From Climacium dendroides (taxonomy: Eukaryota > Streptophyta > Bryopsida > Hypnales > Climaciaceae), in NCBI GenBank assembly GCA_950106755.1, contig OX467083.1, positions 32,545,029-32,609,028 on the forward strand: DNA of 64,000 nucleotides. The letters run 5' to 3'. The translations under genes were made by a program, and so were the position numbers. The notes beneath the pieces were generated by a model. The model was not told the origin of the DNA and did not search any database. It worked only from the letters and a program-made list of their open reading frames with translations. Position 1 is the first letter of the stretch, and every line of letters starts with the position of its first letter. Of this stretch, positions 12,286-25,255 are shown piece by piece.

Positions 12286-12723
12286 GATTGTTGCTTATTC
12301 GAAGCCTTGCCCTGGCCAGGGCTATCAATTAGGGTTTCCTTTTGATGCGAGCACTTGGTAGTGCTTGCTTTCGCCACGGCGGAGCTGAATTCTTCTTCAC
12401 TATGGTCGAGGATAGGACGGACTTGGAAGATTTTTTGAGGGAATAGGTTCTTGTTGGTCATCGAAGAGAGAATTGGAACCTACTGCGGTTCGCCTGAGTG
12501 ACCATTTAGGGTTTCGCTTAGGTCTCTCTCATATCCTATTATTTGCCGTCTGCATCCTTTGTACTTGTTGCTTTCTTGCGCGCTTGACATCCGCACGCAT
12601 TACTTGGTGCACTCTCTTGTTTGGAGAACTAGAGTTAGCGGTGGTTAGGGTGTTTGACAAGGAGCTTAGGAGCGGTCTTGACGCCGTAGGACGCAGGTAG
12701 TTTTGAAAAGAGAGAAGACTGAT

Positions 12724-15700
12724 ATGGCGAATAGGAGTCGCATGCCAGTGCTGAATGCGCGCTCTGGACATCCGAATGGTGTTGGCCGTCCCGGTCCCTA
12801 TGGTCCAGTTCGACCGCAGATGGGAGGCCCACCTCCAGTTATGCCTGGGCCTCCTATGCCGGGAATGCTAGAGCAGAAGATGCAAGGCCAGCATGAGGAG
12901 ATTCAAAGCCTTCTCACAGCCAATCAACGCCTTGCCGCAACACATGTGGCTTTGCGGCAGGAGTTGGCTGCCGCTCAGCAAGAGATGCAACGTCTCAATT
13001 CCGTCATTGCAGGTGATCAACGGGAACTCATTAATGACCAGTACTGTAGTAGTTTGACTGCCACTTAGTCCGATCTTTTATCTGTGTATCAGAGTTATCC
13101 TAGTCGTATCAAGTTCAACGTTTAGTTTGGGGTTTAGTCTACTTTGTTTTCAAGGACTTTTTAATCCTCGGTCTTGTTTCGATGCTTCGAGTTTGTCGTA
13201 AACTGCTGGATACCGACAATGAGTGACCTCTTGATATAGTCAATTTCTTGGCAAGTACTGATGCATTCCTGTGTCTCTGGAGAATCACTTGTAATACTAT
13301 CTTTTGCATACCATGACTGTATTACCAACTTAATTGGATGCATTTGGATAGTCTGGGTTTGACGAGTCGCTCAGCTTAATTTCTTACTAAAAGAGCTTTC
13401 CCAATTGTTAGGCATATCTTCAGAGAAGGACGCTCAAACACGGTCCTTCATAGATAAAGTTGCCAAACTAGAATCGGATCTGCGATCCACAGAAGCTATC
13501 AAGCAGGAGCTTCTTCAAGCTCGCGGGGATTGTCAGAAATTGCATCTACATTCGCAAGATTTGAATCAACAAGTTCGGAATGCAACGCAGGAGCTCCAGC
13601 GAGCCCGAGGAGAGTTGCAGCACGTTCCTGCCTTGCGAACAGAGGTTGATAATCTTCGCGCTGAGTTGCAACGAGCCAGGTGATATGTCCGCCCTCACTA
13701 GTTAGAATTTTGTTGTATGCGGGTTAGTGTGTAGTTGGAAATAAGTTATGAATTAGCTTACTGATGTGTACGTCTCAATTTCATGTTGAGGTCTTTTGTT
13801 CGTGTGAGTGCATGCCAGTCCTGCATTACGCTACTGAGCTGACTCGAAAAGCTTCTCTGTTCTTCAATAGTTTTATGATCTTAGTTGAAGTAACTGATCA
13901 TAGGATTTTTTCACCTTAGTCTGGACTTCAAGTTATTATATGGTTTAGGGAGCCTGAAGATATTCTTCATGAGCAATCGTTAATACTCCTGGGAGGGGTT
14001 TGTCCAAGTGTTTAATTTCAGCTCTTTATTTGCATTTACACTTTTCAGAAATGCGTTCGAGTATGAGAAAAAAGCGAATGCCGAACAGCTGGAACAGAGA
14101 CAAGCTATGGAAAAGAACCTTGTGGATATGGCAAGGGATTTAGAGAAGCTAAGAGCAGAGGCTATAAACGCTGAGAAGAGGGCCCGTCTTCATTCCGGTA
14201 ATATTACGCGCTTTGCTGGAACTCTTCCATGTTTTTTGTGGACAGTAGTTGTTTACTTGTAATTCTACAATGCCAGTACTCTTTCGTTGTGACACTTCAA
14301 TGGATCAGGTTTAATTTACTTTAATACATTTGATGCTTTTTTTCGTAGATATTTCATCAGGTGGATATCCATAGTTCATTGCTGGGTTGCTTGATAGTTT
14401 TGAATGCTAGGAGACTGTTCGTGTCGTCGACCAGATGGTTGGTATGGTTGAATTGAAATTGTCTACGTCAGGTGGTGCGTACAATGGAGGATATCCTGGT
14501 CCAGAGGCTTCTTACGGTCTGATGCAGGCACAGGTTTATGGAGATGGTTATAGCGTGCACCCCCAGGTATGCATTCTGATTGAATTCTGTCATCACATAC
14601 CAAAACCTGAGAAGTTGAAATATATTTGACTTCTTCAGTTTCGAATCTCGGTATTGATATGGGTCTTTCTAGCTGGTTCCGTGTTGACAGTATTTTCTTA
14701 CTTCGGTCATAGAACTATAAATGGTTGCAATGCTTATATTCTACGTCTAGTACGGTATCGATCTCCGCAAATGTGACGTTGTCATTCTTTATTTTTGTCA
14801 AACGGCTTCGTAAGCTCCACTAAGATGTAGATGTTTTCAGAAGTCTATTGCACTGTCTGTGCTACCCACTGTCTGCAATAGACTGGTGGGGGATAGAGCC
14901 GAATCATAGCAGCTGATTCGTATGTCCGTTCGTTCGCTTGCTTTCACGTTCGTGGTGCGAGGCTGCCTCTCTCTGTTACGTATTTTCATTTATCCAGATA
15001 GTATCAGATTCAATTGAGGAAACTGTCAAGAACTAGAAAACTTCGATTAACGCCCACGGTCACTTTGTAGACGTCATTCGTAATGTAAATTGGTTTTCTG
15101 GTAGGTCCCTTAGTACTATACGCTAGCCGTTTTCATCGGATATCTCTTTCTAGGCAGATCGTTGTTGTTTTATATAGTCTCTGTAGCATATACGCTGCAG
15201 AGACATCTTGGTCGCCGGGGCTGTGGACGTATTTCATCTTGCTTCCGTGTAATGTAGTAGTCATTCTTCACGATTAAGATACTTTATCGTTGTATCTAGC
15301 TGTCACTTGATTAATTCCGGCAATCAAATTTCCAATGGCGGTAGTTGCGAATTCGATGATACAGTTTAGTAACTTTATTTATTGTTGTATCTAGGTGTTT
15401 CTGTTACAGATGGTTAAGTTCGTCATGAGATACCTGCGGAACTTATCACCTAATGTAGTAAGTAGACAGTAGTGTCTATTGTCTAATCAGCGTAGAGGTT
15501 TATTGATCCAATTTTGAATAAGTTAATCGTGAACCTGATTATATGTAAGTTAGATTTGTGGCTCATAGCTCCTTCACTTGCTACCACTCAGATGCCGTAT
15601 GCTTTGGAGAGTGCTGTTGGGTATGGACCCAGACCAGTCCCGACATGGGGAGGACCACCTCATAAAATGCCACGTAGGTAGACTTCTGGATATGAGTAGA

Positions 15701-18700
15701 TGGAGGTTTGAAGTCAATGGTCCGACAGGGGGCATTTCGCGTCTCCAAATTATGCAGTATCTTCTCGCTTTTCGACGTTCAGTGGAAGATATCCAGATTC
15801 TGTTGAAACTTTCTGTCCTGAGCATTTAGAGTATGTCGTGGAATATAGACACATAAGAATGTTCTGATTAACCATAGGCCCTGAGGATTTCCGAAGGTTA
15901 CATGTTATTAGTAAAATCATTCTCTCTCTCAGATAGAACTGACCTCGTTTAGCTAGTTAGTCACTTCCAGTTCTAAAAGTTTAAGAAATTTTGAAAAAGC
16001 CATTAGAACCGAGGTGATACGTTGGATACTGTCCATTCACTTAGTTAGAAGATGTTAGATCGGCGTAAATTTGTACTCAGCACACCAAACTGACATTGTA
16101 AATATTTTGTGTAATTGCTCAACCAAATATGAGTCCTGACTTGTAGGTTGCACTCTTGAATCGTTTTTAAGTATGGTTCGGTATCAATTAAATCCGGTGT
16201 GCTTGAGTGAGTTTGAAGCACCATCAACTGTGATATGTAATGCTGTAACTGGTGAAGAACATGCAAATTGAGTGGTTGTTCTTAAGGTTTGTCCAATCTT
16301 GACTGTTCTGTTGAGGGTTACCTACCCTAGAAAGTAGTGTCGTTTTCGTACCCAACTGATAAAAAAGACATGTTTAGGTGCTGGTGTTTCTGTTATTGAT
16401 CTTATGGATATGTGTGATGGCCTTTAGCCTTGTGGTCCTAATGACGTTGATGCCATACTCAGTGTATTTGAATCACTGTCTCCATTTAGTGGCGAACTGG
16501 TTCAACATGTGATGAGAAAATTTACTAATGTCCTTCTACGGAATAGCAATGAAAGGTTGAACTTGAGAAAGAAATGAGGGCTGTTCGGTTGCCCAACTCT
16601 TTCCCATATGCTTGGATGAAGCTGGTTAATTCACCTAGTCATGTACATATTTTCCTTCGTATAGAATCACGTTTTCCTCATGGTCTTAAGCAAGTCCCGC
16701 TTTTTCTTTGGTTGTATTTATCACTGAAACATGCTCGACTTGCATTTAGGTTTTCAAAATATAGATAGTCGAATTTTAGTCTGTACAAGCTCTATAGAAA
16801 TGAAATTCTACTGTTACGGTCTTTCGGTATTTCAGTTCTTGCACATTCTTTACGATTCAAGGTTGAGAGATGATGCTGGTAAATTCTGACCTACTCAAAT
16901 GGGTCCAATGCAATTAGTAGCTTCGTGATGTCAATTGCATTTGACTTTCCTTTGGGTGTGTCATATTCCATGGAGTGTTCTCCCACTAAAGTTAGATCTT
17001 CTAGAGTCTTGTTCTTCGTTTGTGCTGCATGCAAGTCTCCAGTGCTGTGCATCATTCGGGTCAGGATATAACCTCAATGTTTTTACATGATAACCACATT
17101 ACATGTTAGAATGTGTTATGCGTAATGTCGTTTGCCTGCAGCGTCAACTGCTGAAGGTAATGTCTTGCTGACACTCTTGACTGCGGGCATTGTGACAGTC
17201 TCCATAACGTTGATCTATTTCCTCCTGAGTCTGTGACCTTTTGTGCATATTCGTTACAATTCGTCTGGTGCAGGAAGTTGGTCAAGCAGCAAATGGTCAT
17301 CTTTCGACCAATTCAAGCGAAAATGATTACGGAAAATCTCTTGCGGAGGCTGCGAAGGCTAACTCAGGACAGAATGCCAACGTTGGTTATGCTGCTCAAG
17401 TCCAGGATGCCAACCACAAAGCAACTGCTGATTTAAAAGCTACAGAAGAATGGGCTACCCATGAAGCGCCAAACGGGAAACCGTTTTATCACAACTTGAT
17501 CACAGGCACAACTCAGTGGGAGAAACCAGCAGCACTTGAGACCCATAGTTATCCTCAGGTGATGCACAAGCAAGTTGAGGAATTTTCATGTTTACGTAGA
17601 CCTTCATTTATGCATTATACGGAGATGAGCATGACTACTGTGCTATATAATAAGTTGTGAAGGATTTAAGTGATGTAGCTATGCTGTTCGAATATCATTG
17701 TAGTAGTACCGCTTGAAAGTTATGAGACTGAAACTCTGGGGGAGTTTGGGAGGACAGGCTCACGTACAGGCGGGGACTAACCAAGGTGCTTCAAGCCAAC
17801 CTCCGAACCCACTATTCAACGGGCAAGTTCAGCAAGGTCCTCTCATGGCTCAAGTTCCTGGTGGAGTAGTTCAAACTCCACATCAACAAAATACACTACA
17901 TTCTGGCCATAGTATCATTCAGACCCCTCAAATGGCTTCTGGGCATCATCCAGGAGGTTACGTGCCTCACATGGGAGCCTCTTTTCAACAACCTGGCATG
18001 TATGGTCAGCCTCCAGGAGCATACATGTCTCAGACAGGTAACAGTTGTTTTCTGGCAGATACTCTATCCAAATATTTGAATTAATGTTATATTGAATGTA
18101 GCTTTTATTTATTTCACACGCATTCTTATTCGATCCTGGAATTGTATAACCAACAATTTGCTTGGGCAGGTACCTACATGTACGGGGGATCTCACATGCA
18201 ACAACCTGGTGCTTATGTCCAACCGTCTGGAATATCGCAATTACTACCAGGGCAACCGCCACAGCCGGCAGGTCCAATGCAATCTCCTCAGAGTACATAC
18301 GCAACTCCTCTCCTCCCGGTCCAAGGACAACCGGCAGGGGCCACCGCACCTGCTCCTATGCCTCACCTCGTGCATGGGCATCTTAGTTACCCGTCACCTG
18401 GATTGGTTCCTCACCCTGGAGCAACAGGGACTCAATTGCCTCCTCTTATGCCAGTTCCTTCGGGACAACCACCATTGTTGCAGTCACCGCAAACCCAACC
18501 CAACCAGCCTGGGTCCCGACCTGGAGGCTACTCTTCCAACATCCAGCAGCAGCAACAACAAAACCAGCAGACAAGCTCACAGCCTTCACCTAGACAAGCT
18601 CAAAACCAGTCTCGAGCATCCTCTCAGCCCTCTCCATCAACATCAACTCCATCTCAGGCCCAGGGTCAAGCGACAAATGCACAAGCAGGACACCCCCCTC

Positions 18701-21355
18701 ACGGTAATCGATTCCACCCCAATGTCAGCTTTTCCAAACTGATCTGACAAATTGAGCATAGTTTGGTTGGCCTTCTGATCATGACATTTTATGTTGAAGG
18801 ATGACCTTGATACTGTTCAGGAGAACCCCTTACAGTTCAACGTGAACATGCTGGTTCTGGTCTTCATAGATTGAAGATGTTATTATTTCTATTACTTTGA
18901 AATGTAATAAATGTAAATACACATCTTGTCGTCGGTGGTGTATGGAGCTAGAAGTGGTGAACTGATGCAATTTCCATAAATTTAATATATTTTTCAGAGT
19001 CATGCTCGTGTTTTGAATCAATGCTCTTTAGAGATGGATTTTTGTATTAGTTTGTTGAAATTCTTCTGCTTAGATGATTGTGCATAGATATGCATTTGTA
19101 TTTGCAGTACAACTACATGATTTTAAAGGCATATTTCAATAAAGAATTTGGTGGTTGATGTCAGTATCTGCGCCTCCTGTTATTCATCCTCGACCTCCTG
19201 TTTCGGAAACTACTACCCCTGTTAAAGCGACGCCAGCACCACCACCTCCTACTGCAACTAGTGGCCCTCAAGGTGACTGGCAGTACCTCGTACATGACAT
19301 TATTAATTTGTTTCAACAAACTCATATGCTCACTTTTTGTAATATTGGTGACGGAAGGATCACTCTCAATACGGTAGGACTCTGGTTTGGGTTGCTTAAT
19401 GTCTTTCATCTTTTCAGAGTGTGCTTGTTCTTCAACTAATTTAGAAACGTGACTTCTCGCGTACCATCTGCCTAGCTGTTAAGAATCTCTTCTTTTTTTG
19501 GAATGGCTTCTTGAGGATGTTCATTGCAGATCAGCAGGATTATTGATATCCTGAAGTGTACTTGATTTTGTATGAACTTTGTTGTTTAACAAAAAATTCT
19601 GCTTGTCTCAGGAGCCAATCTTTTTGTATTTGGTATTCCTGAAGATATGGGTGATAAGAAGTTGGCAGATTTGTTCACTCCTTATGGCACTGTTATTTAT
19701 TCAAAAGTTGGCGTGGAAAAGGATACAGGGCGAAATAGAACTTACGGTATGACTCCCTTCTGTCTTGTATTTTTTCAATTTTATCCAGTTTTGCACTTAA
19801 TTTCAGATACAGTATTTGCTTATTTGCTCTCAAATTTCATATTCGAGTCACTTTATGACAAATACTTCTACGTTATGGGTTTCTTGTGTCAGCTTAGTTG
19901 ACCTTCTTGTGAATTTTCCTTGAGATTTTATTTTGATTCTTTTGCTCGTCTGCCAACATCGTTGCCTGAGGGCATTGTAATCAGTTTAGCTTTGGATTCA
20001 CTCTGCTGCTATGTGCGATTCGCTACTTTGGATGTTAATGTTTAGTCGCATTGTCATGATCATTTTTATTAATGTGGATGGAGGAATTTTATTAATTTTC
20101 TGCTCTTGTAGATTAAAAACTTATAGAACATCCAATCTTCATGAAGTTTCTTTTCTCTCTTCATCTTGGGCCATCACTTGCTTCATGCGGCTGCCATGTT
20201 GTTCGGCTTGTTTGAATTGTAGAGATGCGCTAGGGTATTTGAATGCTTTTCATCGTCTCATTCCAGTTCCTCTTTTTAAAAATATATCACAATGACACTC
20301 GGAATGCAAATTTTTCGAGATATGTTGGATTCACTAGGTGTTTGAATTATATTCTTTTCCTTACGTACCTCAACGAGTAGTTTACCTCGAAGTTTGGGAC
20401 AGGATTAGTATAGAGGATTCGTCGTGCAGACCCGGCGTTCGAGGGTATTGAAGGCAACGAGTTCATACCCGAAGTATAGAGGACCCGGTATTATTCATAA
20501 AAATTAAAGTTCAATGAGATTAACGGGGAGGATTTACTTTCGGTTTTGCTTGTACATTTTAGATTTTTGCTTTCAGAATCAGATGTTCTGTAAATATTGT
20601 TAGGTCGTTTCATAAGAGGGACATTTTCTTGATGATCGATCAATCTGACTGAGTGGGCAATAAATAACGTGTGCTACTAAATGTAAACGCAATTTGAAAC
20701 TGTGTCATTAAGATTATCGTTTGCCTGTGATAGGTAGCTTTGATTCCATTCCAGTCTGTTGATTCTGGGTTTATAAACAACATTGCACTTCTCTCATGAA
20801 GTGGTTCATGGGGCATTAGTATTGCATCATTGAGGACACTAATAGTCTTCTGATTGCGTTGTTAAGAGGCTACTATATTTTCATTCTGCACTGTTCTTTG
20901 ATGTCTTACCATACGCCTTTTGTTGTTGTGTTCTATCAGATTTCTTGTTCAGCAGTTCGTGCTAACATTCTCCAAAGAAGTTCTTGTGATAAACACTGTT
21001 TTGGTCCTTTTTCTTTCGAGTTTTACTACCTCTACTACTAGTTTTAGTTGAGTCATTTCTTGTAACTTGGTCATATGGTTCCCTTATTCTATTCTCCCAA
21101 ACAGGTTTTGTTTCTATGGATTCACCGCAGTCTGCTGAAGCAGCAATTCAGCAAGTGAATGGTATTCTTATCTCTGGCAAACGCATCAAGGTGGAGTTGA
21201 AGAGGGGGGACAACGAAGGTCAAAATCACCACCACCACCAAAATCAGTTGCATTCGCACGCGCATCACGCTCACCAACATCAGCCTCCATCTGGACCCGG
21301 TCCTACAAGATGGACTCCAAACCACAATGCAAATTCTGGCTATCGGCCTTATTGA
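12724..21355 (+). CDS. FLX-like coiled-coil protein fused to WW and CELF-type RRM domains
   Basis: Inferred exons: 12724-13012, 13412-13679, 14049-14197, 14472-14566, 17274-17558, 17758-18037, 18170-18703, 19165-19272, 19612-19746, 21105-21355; all have GT-AG ends and matching phases, giving about 797 aa. Residues 1-45 are Gly/Pro-rich; about 45-235 form the coiled coil typical of FLX/FLL proteins ([20 protein letters not shown] blocks). A WW domain follows (Trp at about residues 327 and 349, 22 apart), then a Pro/Gln-rich linker and an RRM with RNP2 LFVFGI and RNP1-like RTYGFVSM. The RRM resembles the third RRM of CELF/BRUNO proteins, ending KRIKVELKR, with a His-rich tail. FLX proteins act with FRIGIDA in flowering plants; the RRM suggests RNA binding (inference). 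Additional linker exons at 15592-15677 and beyond, and a 15-nt exon at 17142-17156, are possible. Confidence 0.85.
14842..14884. repeat. Intronic hairpin, 11-bp perfect arms
   Basis: AGTCTATTGCA (14842-14852) is inverted as TGCAATAGACT (14874-14884) with a 21-nt loop. It lies in the long intron between the FLX part and the WW part of the gene. Confidence 0.6.
15177..15204. repeat. Intronic hairpin, 11-bp arms with one wobble
   Basis: GTCTCTGTAGC pairs with GCTGCAGAGAC across a 6-nt loop, with a single G-T wobble in RNA. It is in the same intron as the hairpin at 14842. Too short for a typical plant microRNA precursor. Confidence 0.6.
15592..15831 (+). other. Possible linker exon(s) of the FLX-WW-RRM gene
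   Basis: After a good acceptor (CCACTCAG) a frame in the right phase reads a Gly/Pro/Tyr-rich peptide ([16 protein letters not shown]) that suits the linker between coiled coil and WW domain. It runs into stops after 15677. Continuation as [10 protein letters not shown] and onward is possible if 15678-15728 is removed, but 51 bases is very short for an intron. Either the exon is used differently or the reading is disrupted. Confidence 0.35.
17142..17156 (+). other. Possible 15-nt microexon
   Basis: Fifteen bases sit between a perfect acceptor (TTTGCCTGCAG) and a good donor (GTAATG), 117 bases before the WW exon. Being a multiple of three, it would add five residues without shifting phase. 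No transcript evidence is available. Confidence 0.25.
20406..20445 (+). other. tRNA-like A box and B box relic
   Basis: TAGTATAGAGG fits the RNA polymerase III A-box consensus, and CCCGG followed by GTTCGAGGG resembles a T-arm/B box, at tRNA-like spacing. A closed acceptor stem and a proper anticodon arm cannot be drawn, so it is not a tRNA gene. It could be a SINE or pseudo-tRNA remnant within an intron of the FLX-WW-RRM gene. Confidence 0.25.
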
Positions 21356-24182
21356 AGCTAACGGCTTTATTGACCTAACAATATGAAGAGTTCCCATGTA
21401 TGGTGCGTTCTTGGTCACTTCTGTAAATCCGTTGCTCGAATCATTCTCTGTAGTAGAGGTCTCTTTCTGGAAGACCTGGTCATGAATTTTTCCACATGGA
21501 TTACCTTTAGTAGTCGGTATGACTTCCTTGATTCATTCACTTGTGACTTGTCATGGAGTTCAATCGTGTAGAGGTCTCGTGCCGGGATTCACCACTTTCT
21601 GACTAGGCCTGGTAGACGTTAAGAGGGAATTTGAAGCCAATGTAGATATAAGTCTTAAGTTCGTGCCACTCTACTTCTAGACTTTATCTTCTGCTTTCAG
21701 TTTGTTGCACTCTCTCTGTATGCTTTTTTCAAGAATTGAACATCATTTTGCAGATTTAACCCCAAAGATTGGATCTCTGTTTGGTCTTTCCTGTGGAGTT
21801 TTCCGTAAGAACTCGTAGAATTCGACGTTAGTCCCCAATGAATATGTCTAGCCTTACCAGGTTCTCCTTGATAATATGATATTTTGACTACTGTCTGATG
21901 TTGGGCTATTCTTGAGATAGAAACGCGGTACTTCATATGCATTTTCTGGACATGGTCATGTGCTTGGCTATCTTCGTTGACCCAGGTAGGGTGTCAGTTG
22001 TACTTGCGATTTACACTTGCCGCATCTTTTTCTGTGATAAATGTTTCCTAAGCAGCTAGGTTTCTACTTCTAAGTAAGAGGTGTTCCATATGTTAATAGC
22101 TTCATTCTTTCTTTTTATTCGGTTTACTGCCAATGTGGGGACGTCGACTGCCGTGCATATCCAGCTCCTTGGACCATATTGATGAGCTAGGTCACTGGAA
22201 ACTTCTATTGATGAATAATAAAGATCTTGGATTGAAAGACTTAATATTGAGGTGTATGTTTCAATTCAGTACCTTCTGCTCTTAGAAGTATATCAGTACA
22301 CTTTGCTTCGAGTTTCTAGCTCTTGCCGTGTGTTTCAACCTGGTTGTGTAGATAAAGTTTCATCATATTTGTGTGTCGAGGTGAGGATTGGCAGGATATT
22401 TCTTCTTCTCAAGGACAGGAGCGTTTTTTGCAAGTTGATTTGGCATAGCTGCACATTATTGTTTTTTTATGTTGCTGACTGTTTCAAGTAACAGCAACAT
22501 TTTCTGTGTTGTTAAGTGGCCTGACTAGGCAACTGTTCGCAGTCATAATGATCTCGTATATTGTGTTCTTTAACTTGATCCAACTTCTTAAGACTGACGT
22601 TGGTTCCTGCCAGCGGTTTTGGACGGGTTGGACGGGTTGGATGCATAGCAGGCAGGGAATACTGCCGAGTATAACAAGGTATAGGTTATCGTTGGTTGGG
22701 ATTCCTTTCGCTATAGAGAGCACTACTGGATTTCTTTATTGTTTAAAAAAAAAATCGTACCTGTCTTTGAAGCTGGAACCTCTTTGGTGGCAGTCACTTG
22801 TAATTGTTGCTTTGGCGTACACTACAAGTCATTATTGCCATTGGGAAGTACCTGCAAGGTAACTAGGTTGAACTACATTTAGTTAACTTTTGATACTTTG
22901 TTGGTGGAGTCAGCACTTCAAAAAAATGGTATGGACTCAATTAGTTTACTCGTACAAATTAGGAGAGTTAAATTAACTGATGGAAATGAATATGAATCCA
23001 GTGCCAAGTAGTTAGCGGATTTAGCACCGATTTGGTAACTGATGCTACTTTGGCAGTGCTGGCTCCCAGTAACTGCTGGTTGGTGCTTATGGAGCCTTAG
23101 CAACAAGGGTCCCTAAGTTTGAGATTATTCTTTTTCTACTGCTCAATTATCGGCAGCGATATTGTGTGAAGGCGCGACAAGTTTCTTTATATAATAAGTA
23201 TGCCAGAGTCTTAATCCTTTACAAGTATTGCAAACCTATCATGGTTTGGTCGCGAATGTAGATTATTCATATTGTTTCAAGTTCACTCGACTTAGAGGTG
23301 CGTTCTCAATGTTCACTCTATGCTACCACGTATTTGCAATGTCTAGCAATGATGAACGTTGATTAATCAATTGACATGTGGGCTTGCTTTTGCTTAGTTC
23401 TCATGTTTTTTAATGTGATTTGCTTGAGTGCTTCTTTGGCCATTAGAGAGTACTAATCCTGTTCTTATCTGTTGCCAGTTACTCCAGATCCTCACCAATT
23501 GTTGACTACTGCGTGATTTGGTTCTTAAAGTAACACAATCCAACTTTAGGTTGCTACTGGTGGTATCCAAAAAACTGTATATTGCTTACGATTTGGGAAA
23601 AACAGGATTCAGTTTAGTTTGAATGCTAGGTTCGATGGTTCATCTAGTTGAACTTGGAACTGGTCGATTTCGGTATTGCTACTGGGTAGAACTGGGGGGT
23701 AATCATTAAGGCGAGAATATGCTCAAGTTAGCTGCTTCATTCCTAATATGCATGTAACTCATGAGGGGTACATTCGGCTCGTATGACTGGCTTTGAAAAC
23801 TCATTAGTTACGATTTAATTGTATATACAGTTTCCTTTTCAATCGCTTGCTTATAATGCTCATAATATTATTTTTTTATACAGATATGGCATTAGAAACT
23901 GGGATTTGTGCGATAATGAATTTTTTTTGTGATGGCGGAAATCTGATGATGATGCCAACTACACTTTTATGTCTCTTAATTTAAGATTCATCTCCATGTT
24001 CTCATGCTTTGCTTTTGAGGCTTAAATTATTGCACAAGAGTCTTGAATCGTTCGTGACCAGTGCTGGTTGTCGCCCTTCTGGTTTAGGAGTTGCTCATAT
24101 ATAGTTGTCTTCATTAAGATCTTTTTGTTATTCCTGAATCGTCCATAATTGTTTTTCACACTTAGTTGTCAGTGTTATTCAG

Positions 24183-24253
24183 ATGCTGTTTATGGAGATG
24201 AATGCACTGGAGCAAGCTGCTGCCTAATGCTGCTCGTGAGGACTAAGATTCAG
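24183..24253 (+). other. Exon-like segment of 71 bases
   Basis: Bounded by a pyrimidine-rich acceptor (GTGTTATTCAG) and a donor (CAG-GTATGT). Read from its internal ATG it stops after a few codons (LEQAAA), so it would be untranslated if real. Confidence 0.25.
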
Positions 24254-25235
24254 GTATGTTTCCTATGTATTCAAATCCAGCTCTGTTACAATATGGTGAT
24301 TTGGTGCAAGTTTTTTTCTTAAGTCTTGATTACGATTTAAGTTAGGACCGCCCATTGTGATGCGTACCTAATGGTGACATGCTCTACGACTTGTTTAAAC
24401 TTTCTAAGTGGAAACGAGTTCTTTTTCTTAGATTGTGTCGCAATTGGGTGCTTCTACCTTGGATTTTATTTTCATTCAATTTTCAATTCATTGAATTTGT
24501 TTGGTAATTATTACCCGTACAATTACCATACAATTGGTAGTGATTTACGGAATGCATATCAGCATGGGTATTGCACGTCTGCCTTGCAGCAGACCCCTGA
24601 TTTAAGCAATGATTTTTGATTACTAATAACAATTGGGTAAGAGTAACTGGAAGGTAGAAAAGAAGTCCATTGCTTCCTGCTTGCTTCCAGACAGTTGGAC
24701 GTAGTACTTGCAGTCTAGACTCATTTGAATGGATTTGATTCCAAACCTTTGGACTGAACTGATTAGCCTAAGAAACTGCTTGAATGAATCTGGATTCCAG
24801 TATCTATGGTATACTCCCAGTAGCTGGCCATGCTTAGCTGAAATGTGTTCAGCTTTACGTAGAAACTAACGTGTAGCGGAAAGGACGACCTCCAAAAATG
24901 GTAGGAATTTGCCCTTTTCTATGTCTAATTGATTCTTTGATTTTAATATGACGAGGCAGCTTAGATATATTGGAATATTGAGATGTGTGATGTTGCCTGT
25001 TGCGGATAACTGTGACGCAAATTATCTAGACGATGATGAGTGTCGGCTTTTCAAAGAAATAAGATATTTCATGATTGTACTGCTGGTGCTGGTTCAGTCT
25101 GTTTTGCTTCTAGTTTCTAATTTCTGTTTAGCGAAACAAATTGTAAATAAATAAATTAGGGATTTGGCTGCGTTATCAATGATGCGGAACACGAACAGAG
25201 CCCCACCAAACTCACTTGGTTGAGAATTTTTGGGG

Positions 25236-25255
25236 TCAGACCTAATTAGGTCTGA
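25236..25255. repeat. Perfect 20-bp palindrome
   Basis: TCAGACCTAATTAGGTCTGA is identical to its reverse complement. It lies near the right edge of the GC-richer island. It could be a dimeric protein site or chance; nothing nearby decides. Confidence 0.6.

Noticed and set aside
12054..12461. 135-codon minus-strand frame in front of the FLX-WW-RRM gene
   Set aside because: No recognised domain; it lies in the GC-richer promoter/leader sequence of the plus-strand gene, where long antisense frames arise easily.
18092..18742. 216-codon plus-strand frame overlapping the Pro/Gln-rich exon
   Set aside because: It is in another frame than the spliced protein, runs across intron sequence and splice sites, and mirrors the Gln/Pro-rich composition of the real exon.
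20406..20480. Functional tRNA gene
   Set aside because: A and B boxes are visible, but no seven-base acceptor stem or anticodon arm can be formed.
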